The position numbers and the translations under genes are program-made. Below are positions 11,261 through 23,459 of a stretch of DNA of 64,000 nucleotides, one piece after another. The notes below the pieces were generated by a model. It ran no database searches, was not told the origin of the DNA, and saw only the letters and a program-made list of their open reading frames with translations. Numbering within the stretch: position 1 is the stretch's first letter; each line of letters opens with the position of its first letter. Origin of the DNA: Heterocephalus glaber (taxonomy: Eukaryota > Chordata > Mammalia > Rodentia > Bathyergidae); assembly GCF_000247695.1 (NCBI RefSeq), contig NW_004624748.1:6566986-6630985 (forward strand), given 5' to 3'.

Positions 11261-14200
11261 CTGATAGGAAGCATACCCTCATGGTCTCTTGTCTGGACCT
11301 CCAAGCCCAAAGTCTTCTGCATGATGGGCTTTACTAGAGCAGGAGCCTGTTAAGAAAACTCAGTGACACAGTCCTTGGGCTGGCAGCCAGTCTTGCTGGA
11401 CACAGTTCGGAAGTCCCTTGGAGCACCCAGATCTCTGACAGCCTGTGCAGGATGCAGAGATTCTGCAGATGCATTGCAGGAAACAGTGTCTAAGACCAAA
11501 TGACTGAAGTAAAAGAGACAGGGATCTTTTCAGGTGCAATCAAGACCATTCCATAGAGATAGAGCTGGGCCTCCTCTGGGAAATGGTATAGGCTATATTA
11601 ACTTAAGGATGGGAGATAAACTTCTTGGGTATTTGGGGGTAGAGATGTCAGTCTTGAGTACTTGAGCCCCCTGGATAAAGAAAACTGGGGCTGATGTCAA
11701 ACTTTCAATTCAGCTGTTTTTGTTGCCTGATTAAATTGGGGAGTTGCTGCCACTTCCAGGAGAGGGTCAGTGAATGACTTCTGAAATTAGTCACACAGTA
11801 AAGTTTGAGGGTGCAGGAGATGTAGGTGGGTCCAGGAGATGAAGGTTATAAAATCCTGGTGAATGAAATTGCAGATTGTTTACCAGTTCTGATGGATTGC
11901 AAAAATCTATGCAAAAGCATGTATTGGACTGCATCTGGTGATCTGCTTAAATTCATAGGAAGCTTCCTCCCAGTCCAACAGAGCATTGATTATATGTGAG
12001 ACTTTGGCACAACTAAAAAATGGAATCTGGGACTAACAAACTGTTCAGGGCTCGATATAGGGTGTGGCTATTGATACCAGGCAGTAAGCCTCATGTCAGA
12101 ACTATAGGACCTGTGGACAAGTCTTTTCTTTGTGCCAACATAGAAATTTTTCTGCATGTAGGTTAGCTAGATATGTTATTAGATTCTCTACAGTTTTACC
12201 TACAAGACACATAGGAGTTGGAAAATAACTCCTAGAAAATAAGCCCTAGAAAGAAACAAGATCTGCCAGCAAAAAAAGGCAGACAGATATAGATAGAAGC
12301 AAGTTGAAAGTTCAACCTATCATCCAAGAAGCAGAAGAGGAAGGTACAACAGAATGCTTCTGGGCCAAGATAAGAACTGACATAAAAGCATCCCACTCCT
12401 CTAAACTCCACTCACTAGGTTCTATCAAGCTAAGCACATTAACACCAGCATTTTGAAAATAAAGGCGACCTAGTCACTGGGTATTTGGATAAAACCCATA
12501 GTTGAGAAAAGAGATCAAAATCTTTCTCATGTTTCACTTCTGGTGGCAGATTCTCACAACATGGGTGTTCCTCTTCAGGATAGCTCTGGTTGCCAATGCA
12601 GGCACTGGGCCCATTTTCCTTGGCTTAGCCTGTTATTTGTTACAAGTTAGGGTGGGTTTGAAAGCATCATATGTATAAGAAAGATGTGAAGCTCAGCGGC
12701 CATGCTCCTATGGTGCTTCATCCAGGTGTGTCCATCACCACAATGCCAACTTCCTTTGGACTCCGCAACACCAAGGCCACCTCAGTAGCACCAGAGGGCT
12801 TATCAAACATAGGGAAACAAGATCTGACATTAAACTGCAAGAAATCAAAGCATTTTTTGACAAGATTGAGCTGACCTGTACAAAATTATTTCTCACTCAC
12901 TGTACCTTTTAAACCAAATGTTGACTAACCTTTAGGATATCTCATTTCTCTTTTTCTCAGAAGTTAAACATGTGGTATTCACTTCACTTTTTCTTTTCAA
13001 TCCTTATATTAGATCTTCACAATCATCTCCTACAGATATATTTCACACGTGCCTTTTCCTTTAATTCTCACAAATTTCTAAGTTAATTACTACTATATAT
13101 CCTTTTTCACCTTAAATGAGAAATCTGAGACTTTTGAAGGGCAAAATAAATTGCTCCGTTACAAAACCAGTAAGTGGCTAACAGAGAATTTGAACTTGGA
13201 CTCCTCCTGCATAATTCTTAACCATTCTCACATGACTGTTTTCCAATATTGAAGACTGGCTGAAATAAGAAGTGAATACAGGACTTTGATCGAAGTGCGT
13301 GATGACTGGATGACTTTGAGGTAATGCGTGTATGCCCTATGGAGACTTGAAAAATTCTAGGCATGCAGTTCTCAAATATTTTATTGTCTCTGTGCATCCT
13401 TAAACATTATTGAGGGCTCTGTACAGCTTTTGGTTATGTATTATCTATCAATATTTACTCTCTTAGAAATTTAAATTAGGAAAATTTTAAATATATACTT
13501 ATCAATTTACTTAAAATAGCTATAATAAGCCTATTATATGTTAACAACAAAAAACCCACTGTTTTATGATTACTTTCTAAAATAAAACATTTAATAAGGA
13601 GAGTGGCATGCTATTTTAGGAAATCGCTCAGTAGACAACAGCTGGATTTCCTATCTGCTTCTGTATTCTATGAATTGCAATTATGCTTGTCCTATAGCTC
13701 CTGGAAAATTCCACTTATACTCAAAAGAATAGGGAGAAAAGGGTCAATAATGTCTCAGCATCATCAAGAAATAGTTTGACCTCAAAGATTCCCTGTAATG
13801 ATCTCAGAGGATCTCAAGTAATAGAAAATCTTCAATTCACACTTTGACAACAATTGTCCTGGGCCTACAGCGAAATGCTGGTGAATAGATGATCTCCATT
13901 AGATTGTTGGGAAGTTTGGAGGACATGGAGAGTTGACTAGTATTGTAAGTTTTGCCTAGTCAGACAGCATAAGGGTAGAGAGAACTGGGTCTGTCTCCCC
14001 TGATCTCTTCAGCACAAACTGAGATCAAAGTAGAACTGAGTCACTTTCTTGACGGCGATTTCTATCCATGCCCCTATGAAAGAATAGTGATACAATTTTA
14101 CTATTAGGAAAGGAAAATGCTGTTACATTTCTTGCCTCCCATATATTTCCCATCCAGCCTAACAATTTAGGACTCTGTGTGCTACATAAAAAAATAAAAG

Positions 14201-14737
14201 AGCAAATCTCAAACTGCTAGGTTGGGTGTTCAATTGAATTTAAACTAAGAGATGGCATAGATAAGACAAAGAGCCTTTTCTTCCAATCTCCTTCCCTTGG
14301 CTCATCTTTAGGGTTCTGTAGTGTCCTCTTATGTCCATACCATTTGGATCAACTTTTATACTTAAACAGCCTTTCATCCAGATTTCTCCGATTTTAAGAA
14401 TTGCTTTCTCCTTCCTCCTCTCCTTCTTCTCCTCCCCCCCCCTCCTCCTTCTTCTTCTAAGTGTACAGCATGCAAAATTTGACTTAGTCCTTTAAATCTT
14501 TTACTTCCACAAAGACCATAAACTGATCTGTAGCCATATGCCTCCTGGTTTCAATGGTTGCCTGACAAAGACCATAAACAACTATATCTCCTTTAGTAAA
14601 GGAAAATCTGTCAATTTTATATTTCAGTGTCTCCTCTTTACATATCCGTCATTTAAAATAAATCTTAATAGAGTGGAAATATATACTCTACTGGTTTTTA
14701 ATTTGAGAAAATCCAAATCTTTCTAAATCTTCAAAAT
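11261..14737. other. Intergenic stretch without a recognised gene
   Basis: Mostly unique AT-rich sequence. A reversed MIR fragment is likely at 13100-13215, and a pyrimidine tract (CTCCTTCC..CTTCTTCT) runs 14401-14458. The 67-codon frame at 12671-12874 is not recognisable as a known protein. Confidence 0.6.
14401..14458. repeat. CT-rich polypyrimidine tract
   Basis: Uninterrupted C/T with a run of nine Cs; low complexity. Confidence 0.85.
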
Positions 14738-14747
14738 TATATGTGAA

Positions 14748-14885
14748 GAGCAGCTGCAGCCTCATCTGGAAATTATTAGAAATGCACATTCTCTGGCCCC
14801 ACCACAGACATGCTGAACCAAAACTCTGGGAGTAGTCTGTTTGAACAGATGTTCCAGTTAATTCTGATTCACTGGCTTATATAAA
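14748..14885 (+). mobile_element. MER5/MER20-type hAT-Charlie fragment
   Basis: Matches the family wording: TTATTAGAAATGCACATTCT, CTGGCCCCACCACAGAC, ACTCTGGGAGTAG and GTTAATTCTGATTCAC. Confidence 0.75.
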
Positions 14886-14936
14886 TTATAAACCATATAA
14901 TGTTCATGGACTAGAAAATCCAGTATCATAAAGGTA

Positions 14937-15350
14937 TTAATTCTTCCAAATGCCCATTGACAGAGAAATGGAAAAACAAAATGTGGTATATATACAATGG
15001 AATATTACTCATCCTTAAAAAGGAAGGAAATGCGGACATATGCCACACAAATATAAATCTTGAGAACATTATGCAAAGTGCTGTAGGCCAGTCACAAAAA
15101 GACAAATACTGTATAATTGTAATTATATGAGGCACTTAGAGCAGTCAAATTCGTGGTCACTAGGGGCTGGGGGCAGGGGCGATAGTTGTTATTTGATGGA
15201 TATGGAACTTCAGTTTTGCAAGATAAAAAGCTGAAGAAAGACTGGTTGTACCACAATGTGAATGTACATAACACTACTAAACTACACACTTTAAAATGCT
15301 TAAGATGGTCGATTTTTAAGTTTTAGGTATTTTACCATGATTAAACATCT
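14937..15350 (+). mobile_element. L1M 3' end
   Basis: Phrases such as GGTATATATACAATGGAATA, TTACTCATCC, CAGTCACAAAAAGACAAATA, GGTCACTAGGGGCTGGGG and CACTTTAAAATGCTTAAGAT are standard for old L1 3' ends. Confidence 0.85.
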
Positions 15351-15378
15351 CATGTTTAATTTAAAAACATCATCACAT

Positions 15379-15464
15379 GGGCTGATTTAGCTCAGTGGTT
15401 CCGCTACCTGCTGTGTAAGCGCAAGGACCCGAGTTCAATCCCTGGTACAAAAAAAAAAAAAAAA
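15379..15464 (+). mobile_element. tRNA-derived ID-like SINE with small 5' deletion
   Basis: Starts GGGCTGATTTAGCTCAG, lacking four bases of the usual GGGGATTTAGC. The body is otherwise consensus, with a 16-nt A tail. The flanks AAAAACATCATCAC / AAAAACATTATCAC are a target-site duplication. Confidence 0.9.
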
Positions 15465-15634
15465 TGATAAAAACATTATCACTCAGTTGCAATGTATGAA
15501 TCTTATTTGGATGATGATTCAAATATATAAAGTTAAAAAGAAAACAAAAAAGCTGGTGAGACTTCAGGAAATTTCAAGAGTAACTATATAATTATATTAA
15601 TTTATTATTGTCTACTTTTTAGGTATGTCATCCT

Positions 15635-15745
15635 TTCTTTTTTTTTTTCAGAGAGAAGATCTTGTTATGTATTCCAGGCCAGGCTTGAACAATCTTTCTG
15701 CCTCAAGAAGTGGAAGGATTACAGATCTCCCACACTGGTGTTGTC
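15635..15745 (-). mobile_element. B1-like SINE fragment
   Basis: Reversed T-run, TCTTGTTATGTATTCCAGGC and AGGCTTGAACAATC, then AGGATTACAG. Diverged. Confidence 0.7.
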
Positions 15746-15934
15746 TTTTTAAAGTCCCTGTCTTTTATAAATGAATACTAAAATATTTATGGCTAAAATA
15801 GCTTAACATCTTGAATTAGCTTTAATGTAGGCAGAGTGAGAGAGTGGATGGGAATATGAATGGAACTAGATTCGTCTTGAGTCAATAACTGTTGAAGTTA
15901 ATTAATGGGTACATACGAGGTCCTTTTTCCTCTT

Positions 15935-15961
15935 AGATACATAGATAGATAGATAGATAGA
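15935..15961. repeat. (TAGA)n microsatellite
   Basis: About six ATAG units forming the tail end of the adjacent composite SINE. Confidence 0.9.
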
Positions 15962-16144
15962 GTGCTACTGGGGTGAGTCCAGGGTATTTTTACTGAACTA
16001 CATCCCCAACCCTTTTATATTTTTTTATTTTTAAACAGAGTCTTGCTAAGTTGATTGGTTGCCCAGGCTGGGCTTGAACTTTCAGTCCTCCTGCCTCAGT
16101 CTCCCAGAGTGCTGGGATTATAGCATGCACCACCAGGGCCGGCC
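15962..16144 (-). mobile_element. Composite SINE (ID-like plus B1-like)
   Basis: Reversed ID-like part (CTGAACTACATCCCCAACCC) followed by a B1-like part (AGTCTTGCTAAGTTGATTGG, CAGAGTGCTGGGATTATAGC). Confidence 0.8.
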
Positions 16145-16159
16145 TCATCAAATATATAT

Positions 16160-16335
16160 TTGTTTGTTTTTGTTGTTGCTTGTTTGTTGCTGTTTTTAGC
16201 CAGGGTCTCACTTTATGTTCCTCAGCTGTCCTTGAATTCACAATGTAACCTAGGCTGCCCTTGAACTCATGGCGAGTCTCCTGCCTCAGCCCACCATGTG
16301 CTAGGATTACAAGCATGTGCCACCACACAGTCTCC
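16160..16335 (-). mobile_element. B1-like SINE with internal duplication
   Basis: Reversed, T-rich tail, AGCCAGGGTCTCACTTTATG, then two successive CTTGAACTC/CTTGAATTC-type segments, the internal quasi-duplication of rodent B1. Ends in GTGCCACCACACAG. Confidence 0.88.
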
Positions 16336-16495
16336 ATACTTCATTTTTATTTATGCTGGAGTATTTCAAGGAAATTCCAAACATATCATTTTACCCATAA
16401 GTGTGGCGATATCCTGTCTCTTCTTCTGAGGAAGGTATATATTAGACAGAGCATCAAAAAATGTATACACATTTCAGGAAAAGAGAAATGGTATG

Positions 16496-16588
16496 ATTTT
16501 TTTTTTTTTTTTTTTTGGTACTGGGGATCGAACTTGGGTTCTTGTGCTTGTGCAGCAGGCAGCAAAACCACTGAGCTAAATCCCTGGC
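16496..16588 (-). mobile_element. tRNA-derived ID-like SINE
   Basis: Reversed with a 21-nt T-run, GGTACTGGGGATCGAACTTG and GAGCTAAATCCCTGGC. ATGATTTTTT is repeated on both sides. Confidence 0.9.
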
Positions 16589-16589
16589 A

Positions 16590-19310
16590 GCATGATTTTT
16601 TTTAAAAGACGGTGTTACCCTCATATGGGGGACCCTAGAAGATGTCATATATTACAGAACACTCACTACACTGCCAGTCCTTAGAGAAGAAATTGAAAAT
16701 GCATGTGCAGCAATCTCAATGACCAGGGTTACCCAAGCAGCAGTTCACCATAGTAGTAAATGTCTGAAAGTTAATTGTCACTGCTTTGAGCACCTCTTGT
16801 AAATTGTAGAACCAAAGGTAACTTGTATTAATCTCATGATGTCCCAATAAGTTTAGTATTAAAGTATTAAAATACTAAAAGTTTTACTTTTCCTTAAGTG
16901 TACATACATTTTTTGGCAGCCTCTATCTATATATAAATTTTTTTTTCTTTGAATATGGATGGTATCTGGTATTACTCTTTTCTATTAGATATACATACAG
17001 AAAAGATGCTACATTTATGTTTATTTTGTCAGCTTACAATGACATGCTTGTTTTCAACCTTTTCTAATGAATCTGTTTCCTTCTGTCAAATACCATGGAA
17101 CTAAGCAGTTCCTTACATTTCAATTGCCCCAAAGCCAGAATAAATACTGTGTTCCACCTGGCACCATCAGTCCCTGTACACAGTCCAGAAATAACATTAT
17201 GGGTAACTAATGCATATGTCTGTCTGCTGAAAGATATCCTGTAAACCACAAAGTATCAAAACCTGCAAACTGATTATTATCCTGCAAACAGGACAGCACT
17301 GGAGACACTGAGACTGAGGTTAAGGTTAAATTTATCCATGAAGGAAACAGAGAGGCAATGTTTATAAGAAATGGTAGGAAACTGGATACTAAGCACATCA
17401 TCTAGCTGCTTCAAACCATTGTCCCAAGAGTTTGTTGTTGAAGGAACAATTAGCTGTTTCCTGCCATTTATTTCTGTTATGTTTGCATTTTAAAGTACAG
17501 CATGATGAAAGATTTTTCTTGAATTTTCTCTAATGAGTTTTACAAGTCTGTACTTTTCTATATTCAAGCATTTCTGTAAAAAAAAAAGTATAATCAGTAA
17601 CATCATAAACAAGCTTAATATGCTTCTACTTTTCAGAACTAAATGTTTGAATTGTTCTTAAAAGGCACATTTACTCAAATTTATCCATGTAGACAATTAT
17701 GTTTTGAAAAAGTCAAGAAAAAAATTGTAACCATAGCTTCATTTAAAGTATGTTTTCTCTCCGTGTTCAACATCCCTCTTTGTATCGTGGCCCTAAGCTT
17801 TCACAATAGTAGGAAACCAATTTTGGCAAATGTTTTTTAACAGTAGGACATGCTTCTAAATCCAGTAATGAAAAGGTGATTTAGCTTTCACTTCTGTTTA
17901 TTGAGGGGAAAATGCTCAAAACAGGTGAAGGTCACGCAATGGCAATATTACTGAAGGATAGAGGTGTCGAGTTCAAGTCACACCTTGATATCACAGTAGT
18001 TAGGTGATCTGGTGAAGATCACTCAACCCACTGAAGCTTTGGACTCTTTATTCCACCTGGAGTATGTCTCAGCATGTCATCTTTAAGACATCTTCCTATT
18101 TTAACATCCTATGCAATTTGAATTAAATAATGCAATTAAGAATTGCTGTGAGATAAGCTTTATAAGTAACCTAAAACTTAATGTCCTCCATCACAGGTGT
18201 TCATCCTTTTTCATTCTTTCATTCATTTCTTCTTCTTTCATTTCATTTCATTCTTTCATTCATTTTTTTTCATTCTTTTACTCAATTGAAGTTAAAATTA
18301 ACAACCAGTACTACAAGAATCAACAGGAAGAAACAGTACATGGAAAACATACAAAACTTTCCATTAAATTTATGAAAATGAAGAACTTTCTGTACTTTTT
18401 GTTCATATGCCTAAATGAATTTGCCCAACTAAATATGAAATAAAATCTCTCAAGCATTTTCAGTTTTTTCATGCCCATCAAGTATATTCATTACTAGTTA
18501 GAATGGTCTTAGTTTACATCAGCCCCACAACATTCAGGAAAGAAATATATGTTAGGACTTTGGACTTAGAATCAAAAGATTTTCAGACTGTTTGGACTTA
18601 AAGACTACAAGTGGCCTCTCAATCTTCTTTTTTTATAAAGTAAGAATACAATACCTCTCTGACAAGATCATTGTGAAGATAAGTAAAAAATACTGGAAAA
18701 ACAATTGCTACATATCAGGTACTCAGACTATATTTTCTTCATTTCCTTCTTTCCAAAATCAGAAAAATAATAGCCACCACAAAATATCTGTTAACCACCA
18801 ACTTATTGGATGATATTCAAAAGTCAACACAAGTCTAATAAGGGAGAGGAAGGTGGACGTTTCAAGACTGATCAATCAAAGTAGAAAAAAATGCAAAAAG
18901 AAATACAATGTAAACAGTAGTAATTTTTGGATTGTGGGAATACATATGGTTTTATTTCTTCTTTGTTGCTAACTGTATTTTTAAATTTTCCCACAATGAA
19001 TATATTACATTCATAATTAAGAATTTTAAATAAATTATGTAAGCCTACATAATTATGTAAGCCCATTAGCTGAACATCATTTCCTAGTGATGTGATGCAA
19101 TAGGAAGATTTCAGCACAGCCAATGAAGTATTATTGCCAATAAGTAAATAAATAACTCAAACTGAATCCCTCCTACAGTTCCAACTATCTGTTTATCAAA
19201 GCCACAGGGAATATGGGAACATTTAAAAGGATATCATGGGAATTCAATCAGAAAAATCCATAATGTAGGATATTCTACAAGGCCCATGACCCATTTTTCC
19301 ATCAATGAAT
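16590..19310. other. Intergenic stretch with MIR remnants only
   Basis: Unique AT-rich DNA; plus-strand MIR-like pieces at about 17935-18060 and 18555-18725; a (TTCAT)n-type tract at 18205-18290. No gene or RNA is recognised. Confidence 0.6.
18205..18290. repeat. TTCATT-rich simple repeat
   Basis: Repeated TTCATTCTTTCATTCATT-like units. The open frames across it are artefacts. Confidence 0.85.
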
Positions 19311-19319
19311 GGCCGGAAA

Positions 19320-19437
19320 GGGGCTGATGGTATAGCTTAGTTGTACATCATATGTTTAGTATTGTATGAGGCCTTGGGTTTGATCTCCAGCATCACTAAA
19401 TAAAGGAATAAATAAATTCAAATAAATGAATAAATGA
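19320..19437 (+). mobile_element. Old ID-like SINE with AAATAAA tail
   Basis: GGGGCTGATGGTATAGCTTA start, GGGTTTGATCTCCAGCATC end, then a degenerate (AAATAAAT) tail. Confidence 0.75.
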
Positions 19438-19621
19438 AGTAACTCACAGATTAAAACAAATTTAATGCAAAGTATGAACTTTGAATTCCAATTCAAATAA
19501 AACTATAAAAGGTTGTTTTTAAACAGAGAAAATCTGAATGCAGATTTAGGTGTGACGAAATGACAAGAATTATTGTTAGTTTTGTTTAGGAATTATAATA
19601 TTGTGATTGTGTAGAAAAAAG

Positions 19622-19775
19622 GAATGGGGCTTGGTGGCACATGCCTGTAATCCCAGCACACGGGAGGCTGAGGCAGGAGACTCACCATGAGTTCAAGGGC
19701 AGCCTGGGTTACATTGTGAGTTCAAGGACAGCCTGAGGAACACAAAGTGAGACCCTGGCTAAAAACAAAAACAAT
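19622..19775 (+). mobile_element. B1-like SINE with internal duplication
   Basis: GGCTTGGTGGCACATGCCTG, then GAGTTCAAGGGCAGCCTGG and GAGTTCAAGGACAGCCTGA in tandem, and an A-rich tail. This internal repeat is diagnostic of rodent-type B1. Confidence 0.92.
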
Positions 19776-20295
19776 TTTTTTCTAAAAAGATTATGATCTT
19801 TACAAAAAGAAGTGGTTGATGGGTAAAACTGCCTCTACTGTTTCTGGCCTCTTTGTGCTGTGCTGTCTGCCTTGTCCTCTATTCTGATGATACACCACAC
19901 GCCCACATCCACTGTACCTCTTGGCATAGCTGGGTAGGTCAGTAAAATAAAATTGTGTTTCAAAGTCATTGCCAGGGATTTGGATTTTTAGCAGTTGTTC
20001 CAGAAAGCTCAAGGCTTCTAGGTAACATGACTCACAGGAGAAAGGACCTGCCATTTTCTGGTTGAAGGATTGATTCTTCGAGAGATAACAGGTCAACAGG
20101 TCAGGACTTAAGTTTGTCCTTTTAAGTGAATTATATTGACAAAGTCATCAACACTGAACCAAGGAAGTTTATTTTATGCCTGCTATCTTGTGTCTTTGGG
20201 TGAAGTTGCCTGTTGTTTTGGTTCTTGTGGTCAGTTTGAACTCTTCCTGTGACTTTTCCATTCTAAGTTAAATTGTCCCTGTCTGTATACACTTT

Positions 20296-20437
20296 TTGTT
20301 TGTTTTGATTTTTTGAGATAGGGTCTCACTATGGAGTTCAGGCTGGCCTTGAACCCACTATGTAGCCCAAGCTGTCTTCCAACTTGCAGATCCTTCTGCC
20401 TCAGTCTCCCGAGTGCTGGGATTACAGGTGTGTATAC
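20296..20437 (-). mobile_element. B1-like SINE
   Basis: Reversed: TTTTGAGATAGGGTCTCACT, CAGGCTGGCCTTGAAC, CCGAGTGCTGGGATTACAGG. Confidence 0.92.
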
Positions 20438-20597
20438 ATAGTTCTATGTATGTGTATGGCTTTGTGATCAATTGGTCCTCCCCATCCCTGTCCAAACTCT
20501 ATCCGTACTTAAGAGTTGATCTATACTAAACTTGCTTAATTTAGCAAAGCCCTTCACAGGATGCACATGAAGTTCTGACTTTGCAGATTCTGTCTTC

Positions 20598-20656
20598 ATG
20601 GCTACTTAGCTACTTGGCTACATGGCTACATGGCTATATGGCTTACTTGGCTACTT
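20598..20656. repeat. TGGCTACTT/TGGCTACA minisatellite
   Basis: Seven short units built on GGCTAC(A/T)T in tandem. Low copy number. Confidence 0.8.
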
Positions 20657-21784
20657 AAAAAGATAATTACTCTGTTTTCTCTGTTTATTATTTCTAACTA
20701 GAATTTGGTAAGTAGAATCCCCTTGTGCTTGGAAGAGCCATAAGCAGCATATTTCTGATCACACTGTTTTAACTGTCTGGGGAAGATGCATTAAATGTAT
20801 ATGATTCACAACTCTCCCAGACTAAGCTCCATACCTGATTCCAAAATGAGTAGACATAGTATCAAACATGATATTGTCAATATCAAAAATTCTGCCAAAA
20901 TATGACGTCATAATAAATGCTAGTTGTTTCCATATTACAAAATGAGATGATCTTTAAAACAGTTTTATCAGTGAACATCTTTTCTTCCACTGGAAGCAGG
21001 GACTTAAAGAAAAAAACTCACAGTTATTATTCTCCTTTCAACCAATATCCCATAGGTAGCCAGAACTTGCAAGCTCTTTCAGGTCAGAGGTTAGCACTGT
21101 AATCACCACACATGGGGGCTCAGTGCATGTTATTTACTGACCATCAAGAAATCGGATTTTCTGGATCACCTACTAGAAAATATTTTACCATAGTGACAAT
21201 GCTGACATTAAAAAAAATTAGAATTATATAATTGAAATGAGTATCTGATATATTAGACATTTAAAAATTTGTTGGAATGAATGAGAAAAAGTTCTCAATT
21301 TCTATTTTGAGTCACTGCAGTATTTGAATCCACCCAGAGCCCAAACAAAATGTGTAGACTTAAGCAGGATCTTTCTCAGAATGTTATCTCCAGGGGGACT
21401 TTTACTTGTGAATCAGTCTGAATTTCAATACTCTGCCATTTTTCTCCTCCAGTGTGATTCGGAACTGTGACATTCAAGAAATCTCTTATTAGGCGTAATC
21501 TGAATTTAGACATTAAAATAAGACAATGGATTTTCTTCTCTGTCTATTGAAGACAGAATGCCCAACTTTCAACATGGCAACATAACTAGTACGAAGTCTG
21601 AGGTGTGTGTAGCTTGTGTTCCTGTGGCTAGTCCAACTCCCAAACTCTAAAGCTAAAATGAAAGAAAAAAACAAAAAAGAAGGTTTGGTTTTGTTTGACA
21701 TCAGCAGCCATTGCAGTCTACACAGTAAGGCCAATGTGGAAAAGGAAGACTACAAAGACTCTTGTTAAAGACACTGTACAAAAT

Positions 21785-21965
21785 TTAAATTCAGAAAATA
21801 TTTACTGAGCATTTAATAGGTGTTAGATGCCATTCTTGGAGGTAGGGCTACAGCACAAACAAAAATAGCAAAGTCTGTTCTTAGGAATTTACATTTAACT
21901 TGGAGAGACAGAGAACAAAGATAAAAGCGAGTCTATACTATTTTAAATGGTGATAAGAACTATGG
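21785..21965 (+). mobile_element. L2 LINE fragment
   Basis: ATATTTACTGAGCATTTAAT, AGGTGTTAGATGCCATTCTT, GGAATTTACATTTAACTTGG, AGAGACAGAGAACAAA: the L2 3' sequence in order. Confidence 0.75.
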
Positions 21966-22252
21966 AGAAAAATGAGGCAGTGTGATAGCTCATGGCTAGA
22001 AAGTCCATAAGGGCGCAGAATGAAGCCTTAGAGTTAGGTATACATAAGGAGCTCAGTCGTACTGGCAGGGACACTGGGCTTAAGCCTTATTCTGGTTCGC
22101 TGTGCAGCAAGATGATAAGGAACTATAGACTGCTTCTGGTTATTGAATGGCTGTATGTTGGGGAGGAGTGGGGAAAGAGGCAGAGCCTACATTTCTATGC
22201 TCCTCTTCTCTGATGGACATCTCACTCCATGTGGGCTTTGGAAACCACTAAA

Positions 22253-22421
22253 TTCCTGGAGCCTTCATAAGAAAACAAGGGAGGGGAAGCTTGTCCCAGT
22301 TACTCTCTTAGCTTGTTTATTCTTTCATTTTTCACTGTTTTAGTATTCCTATGTGTGTGTTAGGAGTGCAGATTGAACTCTGGACCTCGTACATGCTAAA
22401 CATGTGCTATACTGCTGAGCT
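22253..22421 (+). repeat. Left arm of an inverted duplication
   Basis: Carries a non-SINE part (CCTGGAGCCTTCATAAG..CTTGTCCCAGTTACTCTC) followed by a reversed old ID-like SINE (GAACTCTGGACCTCGTACAT). The same two parts occur in inverse order and orientation at 23277-23459. The arms differ by scattered substitutions (perhaps 10%) and in the length of a TG/CA tract. Confidence 0.85.
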
Positions 22422-22508
22422 TTGGTTTAGGAATGGTTTAGGAATTGGTTTAGCTTTTGGTTTAGCTTGTTTTAGGAATCTGAAGCCAAGTCCTAGGCAT
22501 CATTTTTA

Positions 22509-22600
22509 TGATTTTTTTTTTTTTTTTGGTACCGGGGATCGAACTCTGGTCCTTGCGTTTGCGCAGCAGGTGGCAAAACCATTGAGCTAAATCCCCGGCC
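22509..22600 (-). mobile_element. Young tRNA-derived ID-like SINE, perfect 17-bp duplication
   Basis: Reversed: T-run, GGTACCGGGGATCGAACTCT, GAGCTAAATCCCCGGCC. CCTAGGCATCATTTTTA occurs intact at 22492-22508 and 22601-22617. The perfect duplication and near-consensus body point to recent insertion. Confidence 0.95.
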
Positions 22601-22719
22601 CCTAGGCATCATTTTTACCATCCTTGAACTTGAAGTAATCTTCATGGTCTGGCCAGGGTGGGGGAAATACAGTACATTACAAATATTGTAAGAATACAAT
22701 ACAAACAGACATTGGCAGT

Positions 22720-23260
22720 GCTGGGGGTGGAAGTGGGACTTACTTTAGAAAAGGTGACCAGGCAAGACCTAACTAATTATTCGAGCAGAGACTTGAATGA
22801 AGCACTACAGTGAGCCTGCGGGGAAAGGAAGACATGGAATTCCGGGACTGCAATTAGCCAGTGCAAAAGCTCTGGGACAAGGATTGCTCTTGGAATGTTC
22901 AAAGGAAAGTAAGGCAGCCACATGCCTGCAGAGGCATGAGAAAGGGGGAAAGTGGTACGGGATGATGTAAAGAAAGATACTGGGATGCCAGATTATTTAT
23001 GGTTCTGTCAGCCACTGTAAGCACTTTGGTTTTTATTCTGAATGGTGTGGTTTAGATTCTATTCTGTTGAGAAAAGACCCTAAGGGCCAAGTATAGAAAC
23101 AAGACCAGTTACCAGGGATTGCACTAATCCAATGATGGTGGCTTGGACTAATATTTTAGCAGTAGAGAGCAGGAAGTGACTGAATTCTGGATAATCCGTA
23201 TTTTGAAGATAGAGTGCAACAGATTTGCTAATGGATTAGATGAATGCTTTATGAAAAAGC
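22720..23260 (+). mobile_element. L2 LINE 3' end
   Basis: GCAGAGACTTGAATGAAG, CAAAAGCTCTGGGACAAGG, GGAATGTTCAAAGGAAAG, ACTTTGGTTTTTATTCTGAA are standard L2 3' phrases in order. It lies in the spacer of the inverted duplication. Confidence 0.8.
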
Positions 23261-23276
23261 GAAGGCTGGGACCATA

Positions 23277-23332
23277 GCTCAGTGGTATAGCATGTTTAAC
23301 ATGTATGGGGTCCAGAGTCCAATCCCCACTCC

Positions 23333-23367
<35 letters not shown>

Positions 23368-23459
23368 CTAGGTTAGTGCAAAATGAGAGAATAAACAATC
23401 TAAGAGAGTAACTGGGACAAGCTTTCCCTCCCTTGTTTTCTCATGAAGACTCCTGGAAC
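23277..23459 (-). repeat. Right arm of an inverted duplication
   Basis: Old ID-like SINE in plus orientation (AGCTCAGTGGTATAGCATG, GGGTCCAGAGTCCAATCCCC), a (CA)n tract at 23335-23364, then the reversed non-SINE part ending at GACTCCTGGAA. Counterpart of 22253-22421; spacer about 855 bp. Confidence 0.85.
23335..23364. repeat. (CA)n microsatellite
   Basis: About 15 CA dinucleotides forming the tail of the adjacent old ID-like SINE. Confidence 0.95.

Noticed and set aside
12671..12874. 67-codon frame that reads somewhat protein-like
   Set aside because: Sequence not recognised; upstream frames are broken, no A tail or splice context, so neither a gene nor a defined processed pseudogene can be supported.
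16386..16648. Short frames with poly-Lys or poly-Phe runs
   Set aside because: They are translations of SINE tails and recur at every tRNA-SINE copy in the window.
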